A DNA stretch of 64,000 nt from Oscheius onirici (lineage: Eukaryota > Nematoda > Chromadorea > Rhabditida > Rhabditidae). Position numbers and translations under genes: made by a program. Below, in pieces: positions 50,530 through 62,500 of this stretch (position 1 is its first letter; each line of letters opens with the position of its first letter). The stretch spans positions 1,612,064-1,676,063 of the forward strand of contig OW051468.1 in NCBI GenBank assembly GCA_932521025.1, written 5' to 3'. The notes under the pieces are model-generated. The model had not been told where the DNA came from. It made no database searches and worked only from the letters and a program-made list of their open reading frames with translations.

Positions 50530-52079
50530 TTACTGCTCGATGACGAGAGCCTTGTACTGCTTGGTGAACTTTTCCAAGTGCGGCTTGAAGGTCGGCGGGA
50601 GCACCTGTTCCCAGTAGTTGAGCAAGACCATGTGGACGTAGAGATACTGCTGGTCGGTCTGGACACTGTTGGCTCGCTGGTTTCGAAGGTCCTTGAGCAG
50701 ACTGGCACAGTCGTCGACCTCTTTTCCCGTCTGAACCTGTTCCAGAATGTGTTGGATCAGGACGACACTGCCAGTCCTTCCGATGCCGGCACTACAGTGA
50801 ACGACGATGGGCGTCTTGGTCGGGCAGATGGCCTTCAGCAGCTCAATGATGGCCATGTCCGCCTGCGGAACTCCACGATCCGGCCAGTCGACCCAGTGAT
50901 AGTGTCGCAGTTCCTGGCTCTTGCCCTCTTTCCTCACTTCGAGATGAGTTTCCTTGATCACGGCGGTTGTATTGCACTTGAACTTGAAGTCCTGTCTGCT
51001 CAGACATTTGACCGTGAAGTTGTCGAAGGGCAGCGTCTCGTCCGGATTCGTCGGAAAGTACTCGTGACACTTCTTTGCTCCCTTTTCCAGCAGATTGCAG
51101 AGCATCTAAAAGGGTTGGCTCATTTCAATGGTAATGGAAAGGTTTCTTTACCCCACCCCCCCCCATTTTTGGCTGCGGCGGAGGGGGAAATCTAAATTTT
51201 CCGGGTCTCATTTGCATTTTCCAGCTTTCTCCCAGTGAAAAAAGTTGTAGCCCTGAATAAGCTCTACAACTTTTCAGAACATTGTAAAGCGTGAAAATGC
51301 TGTTATCACTATGAAACATGACTTTTGCCTTGATTAACAAATTTTGACTTAGAATCACTTTTTCACAGTGATAATTTTCATGCTTTCCAATGTTCTACAA
51401 AGTTGTAGAGCTTGATCAGGGCTACAACTTTGCTCACTGAGAGAAAGCTGGAAAATTCAAAAAAAATTAAGGGGGGGGGGGGAAGAAACTGCCTCAGTGG
51501 AACTAGAGACTCGTCTTTCAAACTGGATAGAACTACCGGAATTACTACACGGATTTCTTCAAAAAAAAAACTTGAAAAGAAACTCCCGATGATGTTCTCA
51601 CAGGCCTCCTGCATGATCATGGCCCAGAAGTCGGTACAGGTCTTCTCCAACGGAGCCTGAGCACAGATGAAGCGGCGATCGGAGGTTGGCGTCTTGACGT
51701 AGTTCGCATGGATGTAGTCGTTCTCGTTGTCCCTCAGCCTCACTCGCGATCCATCCAGACATCCGACGTCCTTGTAGCGATTCTTGCCCCTGCTGTTGTT
51801 CTCCATGAAGACTTTCATGTTGTCCCAGTCACAGATTCTCCTCATCGAAATGAACTGCTCCTTCAGTCCCTTGGCTCCAAGATCTACCGTCTTCTTAGCA
51901 AAGTTGAAGACGAGTTTCTTCTGAGGTCTGCTACAGGTCGGCTTGTCTTGACTCTCCTCGTCGTTGCTTTTGGCTGGCTTCAAGAGGCTTCGAGCAGTCT
52001 CATCATCTACGTCTTCGACATGTTTCTTCCTGTCGGTAGGCCTAGACGACGACCTGGCGAACCTCTTCTTCGGTGGCAT
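50530..52079 (-). CDS. Non-receptor protein tyrosine phosphatase (nematode type)
   Basis: Exons 52079-51588 and 51105-50530; 1068 nt, 355 aa. After a Lys/Arg-rich N-terminus come the classical PTP blocks: KNRYKDVGCLD, the phosphotyrosine-loop region NDYIHANYVKT, WVDWPDRGVP with the general acid Asp240, and the active-site VHCSAGIGRTGS with Cys268 and Arg274. Q-loop-like RANSVQTDQQY follows. All catalytic residues are present, so it should be active. The single short domain and wording resemble the many C. elegans sperm/germline PTPs. The only in-frame join requires a donor reading GGGAGT at 51587-51582 instead of GT. AATAAA overlaps the stop region (50525-50520). Confidence 0.9.
51147..51482. 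mobile_element. Foldback MITE in the PTP intron
   Basis: Ends are runs of C (51147-51164) and G (51468-51482). Inside, TTTTCCAGCTTTCTC and AAAGTTGTAGCCCTGA recur inverted. The CTACAACTTT core is shared with the 29341 and 50039 elements. Confidence 0.7.
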
Positions 52080-52318
52080 CAGGAGAGGCTGCTGGCGACC
52101 AAGGCACTACACTGACTTGCTTTGTTCCCTTCCAGTAAAGGTCGACTAGTCTCGACAAGCAGAGTCTATTTTTTGAAGTAAAGTTGCTTATCTAGATAAT
52201 TCTTGCCAAGTTGGACAGTAACTAGATGTTGTTTTCAGCGCTGCTGGTACAACTCTCTCTACCGTCAAACCAACAAGTGGTGTTCCTTCTGGTCCAGGGA
52301 GAGTCGATTGCCACCATA

Positions 52319-52690
52319 CTTGGGCACGCGGCTCGCTGACGCATACTTGGGGGGGGGGGGGACGTTTCTCTCAAAATTTCTTCGAACAAATCTTGACGTC
52401 TTTTCTGTCAGAGGTCAGTATATCCCTAAAGAAGCTCCAGCAAAAATGGCGCCAGGGGTTGTTAGTAGAAAATTTGAGGAAAATTAAAAAGCTCTACGGA
52501 TCAAATCGGTTCAAGCCGGCTCGAGCTTTCTTTTTCATTTTTAGCTAAAAGTAGGCGTACAACCCTTGGCGGTATTTTTGCTGGAGCTTCTTTAGAGCTA
52601 TACTATTCTCTGAAAAGAATGATGTCATATTTGTTCGAAGAATTTTGAGAGAAACGTCCCAACAAGTATGCGCCAGCCGCGTGCCCAAAT
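52319..52690. mobile_element. MITE with TTGGGCACGCGGCT ends
   Basis: TIRs of at least 65 bp, extending imperfectly to ~150 bp: TTGGGCACGCGGCT at the left, AGCCGCGTGCCCAA at the right; GACGTTTCTCTCAAAAT and AAGAAGCTCCAGCAAAAAT are in both arms. It sits directly before the Thr-rich coding sequence at 52690. Confidence 0.8.
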
Positions 52691-53423
52691 CCAGCCAGGC
52701 CCCCACGACCACTACGGAAGCTCCTACTACTATCATGCCTTTTACAGTCACTGCTGAGACGATTCCTGTCACGACTTCTACCGTAACCTCAAAGGCTCCT
52801 TCCGGAACCAGCGAGGCCCTCACGACTACAACAGAAGTTCCTACTACTTTCGTAACTACGGTCGCTCCCATCGTGACTTCTGCCCGAACCAGCGAGGCCC
52901 TTACGACTACTACTGAGGCTACTACTACGGTTGTTCCCATCATGACTTCTACAGTCACTGCTGAGACGGGTCCTGACACAACTTCTACCGTAACCTCGGA
53001 GGCTCCTAAGACCACAGAAGCTCAGAAGACCGTAACCAGTGACTCTGCCACGACTACTATTGGGACCACATCAACTCCTACTATCTCCACTACTGAGGCT
53101 CCCACGACTGTTATTGTGACCACAGAGACGGTTCCCGTTACGACTTCTAGCTCTGTAAAAGTTACTGGACAGGTACCTACGGATTCGGTGAGTCTCTGTC
53201 ATTGTCACTCATCATTTTTCAGTTCCCTGACCTCGAATATCTCGAAAATGCAACGGACAACCCGGCCGTCACTTTGAATTTCGACAAGTTGAGACAGCAG
53301 AGCCAAGAGGATTTGGAGAAGGCTGCAACAGCCGAGAATCTGGCCATTGTGAATTTGAACAACTGGCTCATTAAGGAAATTTGCACTCAGAAGGCCGACA
53401 AGAAGGAGAAGGCACTGAAATAG
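52690..53423 (+). CDS. Thr-rich mucin-like protein, 5' end unresolved
   Basis: Coding runs from about 52690 to 53187, then 53223-53423 after a 35-nt intron, ending in TAG. The first part is dominated by TTTEAPTT, SEALTTTTE and TVTAET repeats (O-glycosylation-type). The last exon is a 66-residue charged, helical tail (FPDLEYLENATDNP to EKALK) with one Cys. Upstream, 52240-52310 reads AAGTTLSTVKPTSGVPSG after a TTTTCAG acceptor and may be the original preceding exon, now split by the MITE at 52319-52690. No signal peptide found. AATAAA at 53536. Confidence 0.6.
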
Positions 53424-53907
53424 ACCAAGCTGGCCGAGTTTGCGATGACGTGGGATCCGAACCATTGAAAGCAGAGGACGGTCAAGCCGGCCAACAGCGG
53501 CAGTGATAATTTTGTTCCGATCCACAGGCTAAAACAATAAATGAAGTTCGGCCTGGGAATTTTGGGAAAGAAAGTCGGAGAGACAGGGACAGGGACAGAA
53601 ACTCTTCAAACTGCTCGAATTTCTCTGTTCTCAGTCTTTCTCTCGACTTCCTCTGTCTCTTTCCTCACTTTTCTAGCCCAAAACATAAAAAAAGGTAGCT
53701 AAAACACCCAAAATATGCAGACAGCCCCGAATCTAATCAAGCCCCACCGGCAAATGACTCTTCTCAACGCGAAGTTGCGTACTGTCCTAAATTTTTAGGA
53801 ATGTGGCAGCGGCTGAATTTAGGATATGACTCGCTGTCCATTATCGATTTTTCGCTTATGTTTTCGACGCAATTTTGAGTCTAAATTTAGTCATTTTCAG
53901 TCGCAAA

Positions 53908-56051
53908 ATGAGCCGAGCCAGGAGTTCACAGCAGCCCATCGATGAAGAGGAAAATCTGGTCTGGTTCACGGCTAGCAACACAACAAGAGCTCCAAAGGTA
54001 ATTTCTGGTCGCTTTTCTTTACTATTTTCTTCTGTTTTCAGAAGGAAAGAGTCGTCATTACGCCAGAAATCAAAAAAGAGAAGATTCGAAGAGAAAGACC
54101 CAAATATTAGTGAGTTTCAGCTTTCCCGTCACACGTCTGAAATAGGAATAAATAAGAATAAATCTCTAGAAATAGGAATAAATCTCGTTTAGCAAAAGAA
54201 ACGGCTGTTTAGACCAAGTTTTGACCAGAAAAAAGTTCTAAAAATGTAAAACTACAACCCTGGAGACATAAACAGAGAAAATCAAACGAAACAACTCTGC
54301 TGAGCGTTCACCTTTTTGTGTTTTTAGTCATCCTTCACGTATGTTTACAGTTTTTGAGCGTGATTTTTGATATCGGCGAGTAAAACAACCCCTAAACTGA
54401 AAAATAGTCGAAATTTGCCAGGTTTGGTCTATTTTTGTTCACGAGTCGCTCTTCGAAAATACCAGGTATTTTCTTCCTGTTTTCTCTTTCTCGTCCTAGG
54501 GGATGTTTTATACTCGCAGAATTCGATAAACGCTCAAAAATTGTATAAATAAGTGAAAAATGGCAAAAAAACCACAAAATATGAACAATCAGGTCCACAA
54601 ATTTGAACTGTAGGCTTGCCTGACCGTTTTCCAATCTCCGAAACCCCAAATTTCCAGCAAAGTCGAAGAAACGCCGCTACTGAACGCCCTCGGAGTCAGA
54701 CAATGCAATTACTGCGACGGACAGGTCCGTCCACAAGTCTGTGGTGGCAGAAAGCCCAGGTTTTTATAATTTTCTCATTTTTCAAGCCAAAATCCTTCAG
54801 ATGGCGCTGCGGAAACAAAGCCTGCCGCAAATGGTACGGCTGGGTGCGCGAAGGCGACCAGATTCCGATCTACATGAACCAGAAGGGCCGTCCGAATGGC
54901 ATCTACGGCCTCCAGAGAATGCCTTTAAAGGGCCGAAGAAGCCGGACATACACGGATGAATCGCTGCCGCCGACGTTGTCGCCCGTCTCGCCGATAAAGA
55001 TAGAAGAACTTGATGATGACGAGATGGGAGACGACGAAGAGGTAGGACTTTTTGTGCAAAAATATAAATATCTTGGTTTACAGTTCCTGCTGATGCCCGA
55101 CTCGGAATACGACTTGACCAGAGGACTTGAGATGGATTCGGAGCTTGTTAAAAGGTAGGTATTGTTTCTGGCCCAGAATTTGATCCCATAAAAACAGCTA
55201 TTTTCTTTTTCTCATATTTTGAGGTGGCAAAGAAGCTGTAACTTTTAGAGCAGCACAATTTGCTGGAAGTTTTTCATTGCCCCATGTTCCAGCTTATTTT
55301 TTTGGTTCGAATACTTGCTATAATCGCACAAGACCCTTTTCTTGCCCAAAAAAATCTTATTGAAGCTAGATCGATATCTGACTCGCTTTTTTCGAATGAT
55401 AGCACTTGGTTACGACGAAGCATTCTAGCTTTTTGCCATAGCATTCGAAATTCATGTTTACTGCGCCATCTCGCATACTTACATGGAATCGAACTTTCAC
55501 CATTTTTGTTCAGCAGTCTAACCTCTATCTTAAAGAAAGGCTTCTCTCACCATATCCCCTTACATAATTCCCGAAAACATGGAAAAAGGCCCAAGCGGTT
55601 CCGGCTCTCTTTAAAATCAATCCGTTTCGAGAATCCGTCAACTTCGACCCGCTATAAATGGGCCCACCTTCCCTAAATTGTTGAGTTAAGGTCTGTTAAA
55701 AAAAGAGATACCGTAGTTTAAAGAATTCCCTTCCCCGCGGGACCCATTAAGACAAGAAAAGATACATAAAAAGGATAAAGAATCGACGTAAAGGTAGAAT
55801 ATTTGATCGAAAACTATTGAGAAAAAGGCTGTTTGAATGCGCGGTTTGGCCAATGGGTCCCGCGGGGAAGGGAATTCTTAAACTACGGTATCCCTCATTT
55901 TTTTGAACAGACCTTAAATAACCGATAAAATAGAAGTCCAATTTTATCAATGAAACCCCCGATTTTCAGAGAGGAATTCGACAATGGCTACGATCACTAT
56001 GATCAGGACGAAGTCGGCTCATTTGGACATGCACAAATCAAAAACGAGTAG
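53908..56051 (+). CDS. Zinc-ribbon-like protein, family not recognised
   Basis: Exons: 53908-53997, 54042-54109, 54658-54759, 54801-55041, 55084-55154, 55970-56051; 654 nt, phase-checked, 217 aa. A four-cysteine cluster (CNYC, VCGG, WRCGNKACRKWYGW) looks like a zinc ribbon in residues ~75-115. It is followed by a basic block (LKGRRSRTY), a Ser/Pro stretch (LPPTLSPVSP) and an acidic tail (IEELDDDEMGDDEE). The makeup suggests a nuclear regulatory protein, but I cannot name the family. ATG lies 7 nt after a TTTTCAG acceptor. The last intron holds a TTAA MITE. AATAAA at 56125. Confidence 0.75.
55686..55917. mobile_element. piggyBac-like MITE with TTAA target duplication
   Basis: Exact TTAA on both sides (55686-55689, 55914-55917). 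TIRs GGTCTGTT(C)AAAAAAA continue into ~63-bp arms containing CCGTAGTTTAAAGAATTCCC and its inverse. The TTAA duplication is typical of piggyBac-type transposition. Confidence 0.85.
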
Positions 56052-56286
56052 ACTGGGCCGTCTCCTAAAAATAATGCCCCAATATTCGTTTTAACTTTCT
56101 AACTAAAGTAGTTTGTGTGCCTGTAATAAAGACTCTGACCCATGTTTTCGCCCACCTCCTCGCGCCGAACGCCGGGGCTGCAACAAAGAACCTATTAGGT
56201 TTCGCTGGAAAAAGAGCACAGTCAAACAGACGGACACTGGTCTTCTAGCTGACCTCCGGCTCTGTCTCAAGATTCTAAAGTGGAAA

Positions 56287-56639
56287 ATGGACAAGGATGA
56301 TCTGCCGCCGCCGGAGGAGCCTCCTCCTCCACCGCCAGAAGATGAAGCTCCACCGCTTCCTGTAAAGGAGAGACCGAGCAGTGAAGAGGTAAGCTATTTG
56401 GGGAGAAAAAAACTAGGGGAAACTTGTATTTTTGAGCATCTTTACGTAAGAATTCCGTCAATTTACTAGAAGAAGTCTGTTTTCAGTCCTTTTTTTGTCA
56501 GAATCACGTTAAAATGCTGCGCAATGTGCTTTCTATATTCGAAATTCACAAACGGATTCAGCGGCTTTCAAACTCCCCAGGCCTAAAAAATTGCGGAATT
56601 TCGATTGATTCTACGATCACTAGACCGTTTTGTCTGTAA
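56287..56639 (+). CDS. Hypothetical 84-aa proline-rich protein
   Basis: Exons 56287-56388 and 56487-56639 join in phase (255 nt). It starts MDKDDLPPPEEPPPPPPEDE and ends with a basic helical part (MLRNVLSIFEIHKRIQRL). The poly-proline run could bind SH3/WW domains. No known family; the start could lie further upstream. Confidence 0.4.
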
Positions 56640-58024
56640 AATACTGTCCATTTTGTGAAAATATAATATCTGTACAGCACTGCATTCTAGGCAAAAAAGA
56701 GAATCATTGTCTCTCTTCCGACGGCGACAATATCCGAGAAAATTCTGAAATTAGAACATGTGTCCTTCTCTGTAAAGGGATTCTGTAGTGGGAAGTGGTT
56801 GAAAAATAGCCAAGAGTCACTTGAATATCACTATTTTCCTCTCTTCCATAAAACCTAAGAGTACAACCCGTTCGCACCCTGCCTGCCCCTCCCTCAACTG
56901 CTCGCCAGCACTTGGCTTGTGTGCCTTTCGGCTGACAGTTTGTGGTGGGCTGTACTGGACTCTCAGCGACCACTCTCCCCAGAAGGTAGTCTCTACCTGT
57001 TTCTCTGTCTCTTAGAAACCAAAAACCGACGAATGACCCGATTCCCAGCTGTTCCTCCTCCCACCCAAAACCCTTGTTGTAATGTTGCTCCGGGTGAGCG
57101 GGGGAGGCTTTTGCCAACCTCCTGGTGCTTTGAGACCTTTTTATACCTTTTTTTTCTATTTATTGACAGAATCGTCTGTAAATAAACAAAAACAAGCAAA
57201 AAGAGCTATTTTTTAGATTAACCGTCCCCATCCACTGCATCGCTTTACAGCCACTTTTTTAAGGTCCAAGATTGTTTTTGTTTCATTTTTATTGTTTTTT
57301 TTCTGCAAAGTTGTTGCATTTGGTTTCATTTATAGCTCCTTAACGTAGTTCGAGCTTTCACAGCTCAAAGGCGTGTCGCAAGCCCGCAAATTACCAGAAG
57401 GACCGATCGCGCGTGCTGATTCGCAGACAAGCGCGTCGCACCAATACTTCAGATTCTTCTGACGACCTTCTCTGCTCTGGAATGTTTCCTCACCATTTTT
57501 ATTATTTTGAGATCTCCAAAATGATACCAAACATGCTACGAAAGCCCTGAGATTTTGGCAAAAGTTGATGACAATTTTTTTTTTGAAAATCTAAACAACT
57601 GGTTGCATGTTCCGTGTCGTTTGGTGCTCTTGGAACAAGGAAAGTATTAGGCAAACTTTCCAGGGCAGAGCTTGTTGTTAGAACGGAATAGATTCACCGC
57701 GGCGCGCTTCCTAAAAAAAACTCATTGTGAGCCTAGTCATACAAGCCAAATGTGTGGGAATTAGGATTGTGCCGTACAAACATTGAGAAACACAATCAAA
57801 TAAAAAGAGCGCGTAAAATCTAAATATGCTGTGAACAGACTATAAAAAGAACCGCTTCATCTTACTTCTCACATATGATTCCCGCCTCTCTTGAGACAGA
57901 GGGAAGAGTCATACGCGTATAGGGACACAATCATTTCTCCTTTTTCTTTCTCCCCCGCTTTATGTCTCCGCCGAAATGGAGACGTCTCCAAATACAAAAC
58001 ACTAGTAAATAATTCCAATTTAAG
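56640..58024. other. Gap, no supported gene
   Basis: Only chance-like frames. 57600-57720 resembles 46500-46690. The promoter of the MARVEL-like gene should be at the right end. Confidence 0.35.
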
Positions 58025-59174
58025 ATGGTCTACGACGATGATGACCGACGGTATACGACTACGACGACGGTGGTCGAAACGACGGAATATCTGGCAGATG
58101 ATGGGCCGGCTGTGAGGGTGAGTTATTGTTGATGCACTCAAAGGTGACGGAAATAGACTGTACGGGAGGGTTTACTTTAGGATTTGGGAGTATTTTTGCA
58201 TTGGGAACAGTGTGTGAGATAGACAGAGAGACAGGGAAGTGAGTGACAGTAATCCGTACTTTTCCAGTTCTCCGTCCCCAAAGCCGACTGCAGCTACTGT
58301 CGAACCCTCGGCGGAATGGTCAAGATTGTCTGTCTCGTGCTCTGTTTCCTCTGCTTCGTCTGTCTCGTAGCCGGAGGCTACGGACACTATTCTGGAGCCA
58401 GTTGGGCAACTTTTGTGACCAGCATTGGCATGTCAGTGACCGGAACCCTCCTTCTCCTTTACATTTTCCGCGTCGTGGACAACATCCCTCAGATTCCATG
58501 GATTGTCGCGGTTGGTTTTTAGAGTACCATAGTTGATTTAGTGTTCAGGAAATGTGCTTCTGTTTTGCCTGGACAATCTTCTTCTTCATTGCCGGATCCG
58601 TACTGGCCGTTGCCACAAGACAGTATGTGGCTACGTTTGGATGGGCTGCAGCTTCGGTGAGTCTATTGGATGTAGTTGGAAACTTTCCTGTCCCTCCCCT
58701 CTCTGACTCCGCAGACTCTCTTCAGTCTGGATAGTTCTGACTGGTTGCCTTCTCCTGATCATCCCGACTGTCCAACTTTTCGACTCTGTCCCATGAATCC
58801 GTAGTAGTTCCTTTAGCTTTCAGACAACTGTCTCAGTTCGTCGTCCCTAAAGATCGTCTTCCAGACACCTGTTCTTTTCTGTATCCTGAGCGGTTACGGA
58901 ACCTTTCTTCACCGGCACATCCTCTTTGACTAACTTTCTGACCAGTCCAGATCTGTCCCTCTGTCTCAGTCCCTTAGTCTCTGTGTCCCTCTGTCCCTCA
59001 GCATCTCCTTCTCATAACCCAATCACCAATTTTCAGTTCTTCGCCTTCGGAGCAATGTGTGCCTACGGTTTCGACTGCTACCTAAAGTTTTTGAGCTGGC
59101 GGAACAATGAGGTCGCTACTGGCGGTGGTCCGGACTACCTGGAAGAAAGAAGAAGTCGTGCCCAGGCCGTCTAA
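58025..59174 (+). CDS. MARVEL-domain-like four-helix membrane protein
   Basis: Exons 58025-58117, 58268-58510, 58549-58656, 59037-59174; 582 nt, phase-checked, 193 aa. A short Asp/Thr-rich cytosolic N-terminus is followed by CSYCRTLGGMVKIVCLVLCF (first helix entry), then WATFVTSIGMSVTGTLLLLY, MCFCFAWTIFFFIAGSVLA and FFAFGAMCAYGFDCYLKF. This is the four-helix MARVEL pattern of CMTM/plasmolipin-type proteins in vesicle and membrane apposition. The charged C-terminus faces the cytosol by analogy. A long CT microsatellite begins ~45 bp after the stop. Confidence 0.8.
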
Positions 59175-59222
59175 TTTTCCCCATATTGCTCATCTCGAAA
59201 AACTCTAATGAAATCGTCTGCT

Positions 59223-59345
<123 letters not shown>

Positions 59346-59543
59346 CTGAGTCTATTCCTGAACTTTCCTTTTGATCGGAAGCGCACTGGGTGGTTTTTCC
59401 CCCTTAGCGGTCAGTTTACTCCCTTGGCAAAAAGATCTGTCCCGACTAATTGACCGTCGAATGCTATCTGTTATCGAACAGAAAGACGGGGCGGTAAAAC
59501 TATAAAATGGCAAAAACGATACATTCGGGTCTTATGGACAAAG

Positions 59544-62500
59544 ATGTTTGCACTCATGTTTGTACTGTTGTTTCTGGTCGATTATTGTTCAGCTGCTATT
59601 ACTCATTCGACGGAGACTGGAAAACATCATGAAAGGGTCATTGACAAGCTTTTGGGTGAGGAGATTCCTACAGTAAGTTGTGCCAGTCTCTCTGTCTCTC
59701 GTTATCTCACAGTCAGTCAGTCTCTCCAAAACTTCAGATCCACACCAGTTCCGAAGCCGGTCACCAGCTCTACAACAAATGGCTGGATCAGGCTTTATCC
59801 TCACTTTTAGCAGCTTTTGCTCAAGAAGTGTAAGTCTCCAGTCCAATACAGTAACTACTGACTTTCAGATTGAAATCAGTCTCAAAACGAACCATCTCAG
59901 CTCATGGTAAATGCACGAAAAGGGCAGAGGCTGTCAAAAGCCATGCCAGTTGCGTGGTCGAGCTCATGGACGCTCCGACAGGTTTGCATTGAAGTTTTTC
60001 AAAATGACTGGGTTTAGTTCCAAAGAGAATCCAGTTCGAAGGGACAGCCAGGAAGAAGAGAGAGATACAGTCCTTTCAAAGAGTCACTCGAAAGAACTAC
60101 ATTCTTCGGACGTCTAGAGATCGGAACGTCTTCAACTCTGTGACCCAGATGGTCACACGACTGGTCCGGATTGGGAAGGGAAAAGAACGGAAAAGATCGT
60201 AAGGAACACAAAGAGACTCATTCTGTCCAGGTGGTCAAGCATCTATTCGTCTCTCATGAGTCAGAAGAGGGACATTGAGACAAAGAGACGGTTATACGAT
60301 CGGTTGTTCCCTTCTGGTAGGAGGAGAGACAAGCCGCTCAGTGAGGATCAGAGGGTACAGGGAGAGATGGGACGAGTGATCAGAGAAGGTGGGTTACTGT
60401 ACTGTTCCTCTTACAGGTTCTTTTACTGTTTCTGTTACTGTACTGTTCCTCTTTCTGTCACTGTCACTGTAACTGTCACTGATTCAGGCGTCCATCTGGG
60501 AATGCTCCTCTCCGGACGAAAACAGTCAAAAACTACTGAGAAAAAGGCATTTCGGGTCATTTCTCCTCGTCTGCTCTCCCTCGTCCCTGAAGAGAAACTA
60601 GAAGAAAGAGACCCTCTCTCCCCATCCTTGTTCTCCCTTCATGGGAAAGGTGAAGGTCTGGAGAAGGAGCTGTCTCTCCACAGTCTTCTAGGTAAGAGTA
60701 CTAGATACAGAGTGAGTCTGATCTTCAGGAAAAGTTCATCGGAAAGCCCCTGAGGATTTTCTAGAGATGATAGCCGAAGTGACCGGCATTGCGGATACTG
60801 TAGAAGAAGCTGAAGAGGTAGGCTGACATTTTTGTCCTCATCTGGGTTTAGAAACTGAAATCTGAGACTGTCGGCACATTGACCAACTCTCACGGTCGGA
60901 CAGTCGGTGTCAGTCGAGAGAACTTGACGGAACTCTATGGAGAACAAGGCTACCGTACTCTGAGAGTCGTGGAACGACTACAGTCCAGCTACTCTCCAGA
61001 ACAGGTCAGTCTAAAGACTCCAGACCTACTGTACTCTTAGATTCATAGTCTGAACTCGACTGGATATACTGTCATGAGTAACAGTCAACTGGATATCGTT
61101 TATGGGAAGGGATCTCCCTTTGAGGACAGGACAGTAGTCGAGAGGAATCAGAATCTGACCAAGGAGATGGTCAAGAGGGAGATTGGAGCGGTGGGAATGT
61201 AGATAGAAAGAGACAAAGAGACAGACAAAGAGAGTTAGAGACATAGAGACAGGACAGAGTTTGAGTAGAAGTCGTTGCCGGGTCCTCGTTACTTACCGTA
61301 GTCGTTGTAGAAGCCTCTGTAGATAGAGTAGAAGTCGTGACTGGAGCCGTGACAATTGTTACGGTAGATAACATCGCAATTCTTTGTCAATTGTCAATTG
61401 CCGTGTAACGGTTACTGTAGTCGTGGTAGGAACGTCGGCAGTACCAACAGTCGGGTCATTGGTGTTTACGTCAATCCCGGCGTAGGAGCTTTAGGAGTTA
61501 TGGTAGTCGTCGTGCGAGCATTCGGAGCACCAGTAGTAGGAGCCTCAGTAGTAGCGACGGGAGCAACGGTCGTGGAAGGACCCTCGGTAGTCACAATAGG
61601 AGCCTCATTGTTTACGGTAGTCCCGTCGTTCTCCCAGTCGGCCATGCCTCCTTCGTCCACATCGCCGTCATTGTCGCCGAAGCGCTTCCTGGCCGGGGCA
61701 GCATAGGCAGCAACCAGCAGACCGAGCAGTAAGGCCAGTCGCATCGCAGAAATCCTTGTTGTCTAACTAATTGTCCCAATACGTTTATATTCCTTTTTTT
61801 TGGTCTTTGTTTGTAAAGTTTAGAGTTTTGGTTGGTTTTAACCAAACTTAAATCTATGTAGTAATTAGTTGGCGCTAATTTCGAACTGTTCTGTTCTGAA
61901 GAACAGGGAGAGAGAGAGAGAGGCAGTGAGACAGAGGGACAGAGAGACAATGAAGGACTGACAGACAGAGTCAGTGAAAGAGAGAGGAACAGAGTGATCG
62001 ACTCTCACAGTATTTTTCCAGACGATCCGTCATCTGGCTACTGGTCAAGCTTCGTACTCCCGTCGTCTCAAGGATCATTTCGTCCTCACCCCACTGATAA
62101 ACTCTCCCCTCGTCGCATCTCCTTCAATCACCACCGGTCTCATTCTCAGTCCCGTAGTCATAGCTCCCATAGTTCTGTCCCCTGCCCTCTTCGGTCCCGT
62201 CATCCTCAGTCCCTGGCTCTTTGTGCCTCTGATACTCTCTCCCCGTGTCCTGTCCCCTCTCATTCTCAGTCCCTTTCTCTTCAATCCATTGATTCTGTCT
62301 CCGTTTCTCGGAAATCCTGTCGTCCTGTCTCCGGGAGTCGCTAACCCTCTGATCCTTTCCCCCGTCGTTCTCAGTCCCATAATTCTCAGTCCTCAAGTCA
62401 TGACACCGGCCATTTTGAGTCCTCTGGCCCTCTCACCGACTATACTTTCTCCTTTTACCCTCTCTCCTTTTATTCTTTCTCCTTTTGTACTCTCTCCCTC

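Noticed and set aside
62075-62396. Arg/Gly/Thr-rich minus-strand frames
   Set aside because: Shadow of the Leu-Ser-Pro repeat exon on the plus strand.
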